DNA of 14,189 nucleotides from Hydrogenothermaceae bacterium (GTDB lineage Bacteria; Aquificota; Aquificia; Aquificales; Hydrogenothermaceae), in NCBI GenBank assembly GCA_015490675.1, contig WFXI01000055.1:1-14189 (forward strand), in the 5' to 3' direction. A program made the translations under genes and the position numbers. Shown here piece by piece: positions 11,854 through 14,189 of this stretch. Numbering within the stretch: the first letter of the stretch is position 1; each line of letters starts with the position of its first letter. Under the pieces are notes generated by a model. It saw only the letters and a program-made list of their open reading frames with translations, was not told where the DNA came from and ran no database searches.

Positions 11854-13440
11854 ATGGACAAAAAAGTTTACATATACGATACAACTTTAAGAGATGGAAC
11901 TCAGGCTGAGGGTGTTTCTGTTTCTGTTGAAGATAAGTTAAGAATAACTGAAAAATTAGATGACTTTGGAATTCATTATATAGAAGGTGGTTGGCCAGGG
12001 TCTAATCCAAAAGATGATAAATACTTTGAAGAAGTCAAAAAATTAAATCTAAAGAACTCTAAAATTGCAGCATTCGGCTCAACAAGAAGAGTATACACAA
12101 AAGTGGAAGAAGACCCTTTAATACAAAATTTAATTAAAGCAGAAACATCTGTTATTACTATATTTGGTAAATCTTGGGATTTGCATGTAGAAATTGCTTT
12201 AAAAACATCTTTAGAAAAAAATCTAGAAATAGTTTTTGATACTGTTGAGTATTTAAAAAAATATACTGACGAAGTAATATTTATTGGAGAACATTTTTTT
12301 GATGGGTACAAGTCTAACTCCGAATATGCCTATAAAGTAATTAAAACAGCAGAAGAAGCAGGAGCAGATTTTTTAATCCTTGCAGATACAAATGGTGGAA
12401 CTTTACCTAATGAGATTGAAAAAATAATAAAAGAAATAAAACAAAAAGGAATTAACCAGAAACTTGGAATACATGCCCATAATGACAGTGATACAGCAGT
12501 ATGGAATTCTATAGTAGCTGTCTTAAATGGTGCAGTTCAGGTTCACGGAACAATAAATGGTTTTGGAGAAAGATGTGGAAATGCAAATCTTTGCTCAATA
12601 ATACCTAACTTAACTTTAAAGCTTGGATATGAAACTGTTCCAAAAGAAAATCTAAAAAAGCTAAAAGAACTATCTAATTTTGTAGCAGATATAGTAAACC
12701 TACCAGTTCCTAAAAATATGCCTTATGTTGGAGACAGTGCATTTGCTCATAAAGGAGGAGTTCATGCGTCGGCAGTCCTTAAAAACTCTAAACTTTATGA
12801 ACATATAGATCCAGAGCTTGTAGGAAATAGAAGAAAAGTCCTAGTTTCTGACCTTGCAGGAAAATCTAATATAATTTACAAAGCTAAAGAGTTTGGTTTT
12901 GAGATAGATGAAAAAGACCCAAAAATTGCAGAACTTATAAGGCACATAAAAGAATTAGAAAATTATGGATACCACTTTGAAGCAGCAGAGGCATCTTTAG
13001 AGCTTTTAATAAGAAAATACTTAGGTAAACTTCCAAAGTACTTTGATTTAGATGCATACAGAGTTTTAATAGCAAGAAGATATACTGATAAAACACCTAT
13101 TTCAGAAGCAACTGTTAGAATAAAAATGAAAGACCAGTATGAACATACTGCATCTTTAGGTCACGGTCCTGTAAATGCACTGGATAAAGCATTAAAGAAA
13201 GCTCTTATTTGCAAATATCCATCTCTAGCAGAAGTGGAGCTTATAGATTACAAAGTTAGAATAATCAATGAAAGTGGTGGAACTTCTGCAAAGATAAGAG
13301 TTCTAGTAGAAAGCACAGACCATAAATCTAAATGGGGGACTGTAGGTGTTTCTGACAATGTAATTGAAGCATCTTGGCAGGCAATAGTAGATAGTTTTAT
13401 ATATAAATTAGTCAAAGATAATGTAGAACCACAGGTATAA
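11854..13440 (+). CDS. cimA: (R)-citramalate synthase
   Basis: 528-residue enzyme that condenses acetyl-CoA with pyruvate to citramalate, opening the threonine-independent route to isoleucine. It shares the DRE-TIM architecture of LeuA: Asp9, Arg13 and Asp14 in 'YDTTLRDGTQAEG', His207 and His209 in 'GIHAHNDSDTAVWNS', Asn243 in 'GERCGNANL'. Features of the CimA branch are 'GTQAEGVSVSVEDKLRI', 'EGGWPGSNPKD', 'FGSTRR', and 'FFDGYKSN'; LeuA has different residues at these places. The C-terminal LeuA-type regulatory domain (from about residue 400) with 'LGHGPVNALDKALKKAL' is present. GAGG precedes the ATG at 11854. Gene order after leuA puts both chain-elongation synthases in one neighbourhood. 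Confidence 0.93.
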   Translation: MDKKVYIYDTTLRDGTQAEGVSVSVEDKLRITEKLDDFGIHYIEGGWPGSNPKDDKYFEEVKKLNLKNSKIAAFGSTRRVYTKVEEDPLIQNLIKAETSVITIFGKSWDLHVEIALKTSLEKNLEIVFDTVEYLKKYTDEVIFIGEHFFDGYKSNSEYAYKVIKTAEEAGADFLILADTNGGTLPNEIEKIIKEIKQKGINQKLGIHAHNDSDTAVWNSIVAVLNGAVQVHGTINGFGERCGNANLCSIIPNLTLKLGYETVPKENLKKLKELSNFVADIVNLPVPKNMPYVGDSAFAHKGGVHASAVLKNSKLYEHIDPELVGNRRKVLVSDLAGKSNIIYKAKEFGFEIDEKDPKIAELIRHIKELENYGYHFEAAEASLELLIRKYLGKLPKYFDLDAYRVLIARRYTDKTPISEATVRIKMKDQYEHTASLGHGPVNALDKALKKALICKYPSLAEVELIDYKVRIINESGGTSAKIRVLVESTDHKSKWGTVGVSDNVIEASWQAIVDSFIYKLVKDNVEPQV

Positions 13441-13447
13441 AAAAATA

Positions 13448-13453
13448 GAGGAG
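13448..13453 (+). promoter_or_regulatory. Ribosome binding site that moves the methyltransferase start
   Basis: GAGGAG overlaps the first possible GTG (13453) and lies eight bases before a second in-frame GTG at 13462. The second is therefore the likely start. Confidence 0.65.
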
Positions 13454-13461
13454 TGAACAAA

Positions 13462-14037
13462 GTGCAAAATTCACATGCATATATAGCTGTTTTACATTAT
13501 CCTGCTTTAAATAAAAACGGAAAGTGGATTGTTACATCTTTTACTACTTTAGATTTCCATGACATAGCAAGACCTGCAAGGACTTATGAACTTGGTGGAT
13601 ACTATATAGTTCAACCACTTGAAGCACAACAATTTATTATCCAAGAACAAATTAAATACTGGAGAGAAGGTTTTGGAAGTAAATTTAACCCTAAAAGGTC
13701 AGATGCAGGAAGCCTAGTTAAACTTGCTACATCATTAACAGAAGTTCTTGAGGAAATCGAAAAAAATCACGGGAAAAAACCAAAATTAATTGGAACTTCA
13801 GCAAAAAAATATCCTCAAACAGTTTCTTATAAAGAAATGAGAAGTATTTTAGAAAAAAAAGAAGATGTATTTTTAATTCTAATGGGAACTGGATGGGGAA
13901 TGCCAGAAGAGCTTGTTAAAAGCTGCGATTATGTTTTAGAACCGATAATGGGCCCTGGAGAATGGAACCATTTATCAGTAAGAAATGCTTCAGCTATAAT
14001 TTTAGATAGGTTATTTTCACCAAATAGGGACTTATAA
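13462..14037 (+). CDS. SPOUT-fold RNA methyltransferase (TrmD-associated domain family)
   Basis: 191 residues from GTG 13462. The protein starts 'QNSHAYIAVLHYPALNKNG', and resembles the stand-alone or TrmD-linked SAM-dependent RNA methyltransferase family of thermophiles (PF09936-type). The C-terminal half has the trefoil-knot SAM region: 'LILMGTGWGMPEELV' with Gly142 and Gly144-Trp-Gly146, and 'GPGEWNHLSVRNASAIILDRL' from Gly164, with Arg174 and Asn175 of the conserved S-V-R-N-A. Such enzymes act on tRNA, but the modified position is not established. The gene follows cimA by 21 bases and abuts mraY, which starts at the base after its stop, so the three are probably co-transcribed. In some thermophiles the family member is fused to or next to trmD, which is not seen here. 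Confidence 0.8.
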   Translation: MQNSHAYIAVLHYPALNKNGKWIVTSFTTLDFHDIARPARTYELGGYYIVQPLEAQQFIIQEQIKYWREGFGSKFNPKRSDAGSLVKLATSLTEVLEEIEKNHGKKPKLIGTSAKKYPQTVSYKEMRSILEKKEDVFLILMGTGWGMPEELVKSCDYVLEPIMGPGEWNHLSVRNASAIILDRLFSPNRDL

Positions 14038-14189
14038 ATGTTCTACTACTTTTTATATGAAATTTTAGATATAAATCTTTTTAAATATATAACCTTTCGA
14101 GGATTTTTAGCCCTTCTTACTTCTTTTGCCGTTGTTTATTTTATAGCACCACCGATAATAAACTTTCTTGCAAAACTACAGAATAAAGA
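14038..14189 (+). CDS. mraY: Phospho-N-acetylmuramoyl-pentapeptide-transferase, N-terminal fragment
   Basis: First 50 codons of a gene cut by the right edge. The start MFYYFLYEILDINLFKYITFRG, with F-R-G before a hydrophobic helix 'FLALLTSFAVVYFIAPPII' and then 'AKLQ', matches MraY, which attaches phospho-MurNAc-pentapeptide to undecaprenyl phosphate to make lipid I of peptidoglycan synthesis. The catalytic aspartates lie outside the window. AGGGA lies inside the end of the methyltransferase gene, and the ATG follows its stop codon directly, so translation is coupled. Confidence 0.88.
   Translation, partial: MFYYFLYEILDINLFKYITFRGFLALLTSFAVVYFIAPPIINFLAKLQNK

Noticed and set aside
1..14189. 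CRISPR array, insertion sequence, prophage or defence genes
   Set aside because: No regularly spaced direct repeats, transposase motifs, terminal inverted repeats or integrase were seen anywhere in the window.

Overview
The window is AT-rich (roughly two thirds A+T by eye) chromosomal DNA with short, often overlapping genes. The tRNA and SRP RNA genes stand out as GC-rich islands, as expected of a thermophile with an AT-rich genome. The gene set (all-alpha dimeric dUTPase, PhoB-type regulator, SDH/ClpP-like membrane protease, DUF502 protein, CimA beside LeuA, a stand-alone TrmD-associated SPOUT methyltransferase just before mraY, and a CsgG/FlgT/LPP20 lipoprotein group) points to a Gram-negative, chemolithotrophic thermophile. 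My best guess is Aquificota, family Hydrogenothermaceae (Sulfurihydrogenibium-like). That assignment is recognition from memory, not a search result.

Layout. Positions 1-111 (minus) hold the N-terminus of a succinate dehydrogenase/fumarate reductase iron-sulfur subunit, with its promoter at 169-197. Positions 253-3224 (plus) hold three exported proteins: a CsgG-family lipoprotein with an extra C-terminal domain, a FlgT-like periplasmic protein and an LPP20/FlgP-like lipoprotein, closed by a hairpin terminator. A second, diverged LPP20-like lipoprotein (3264-3929) converges on them from the minus strand. Next come tRNA-Ser(GGA), the SRP 4.5S RNA and a PhoB-like response regulator (plus). A tightly packed six-gene minus-strand operon (8898 down to 4938) encodes an alpha/beta hydrolase, a DUF3108 protein, a small IscU-like protein, dUTPase, an SDH-type protease and a DUF502 membrane protein. 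Divergently, hpt, leuA and a class II c-type cytochrome run on the plus strand. Two tiny membrane proteins, one of only 33 aa, sit on the minus strand at 11510-11813. Finally cimA, the SPOUT methyltransferase and the start of mraY run off the right end.

How the genes fit together. The 253-3995 block looks like a cell-envelope module. CsgG, FlgT and LPP20/FlgP families build outer-membrane secretion pores or the outer rings and discs of flagellar motors in other bacteria, and here all three occur side by side with a second LPP20 paralogue. LeuA and CimA are paralogous Claisen-condensing enzymes that start leucine biosynthesis and the pyruvate route to isoleucine. hpt and dut belong to purine salvage and dUTP clearance. 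Regulation visible in DNA includes a tRNA promoter that overlaps a divergent lipoprotein promoter, and two divergent gene pairs that share a symmetric ATTATAAT -10 element.
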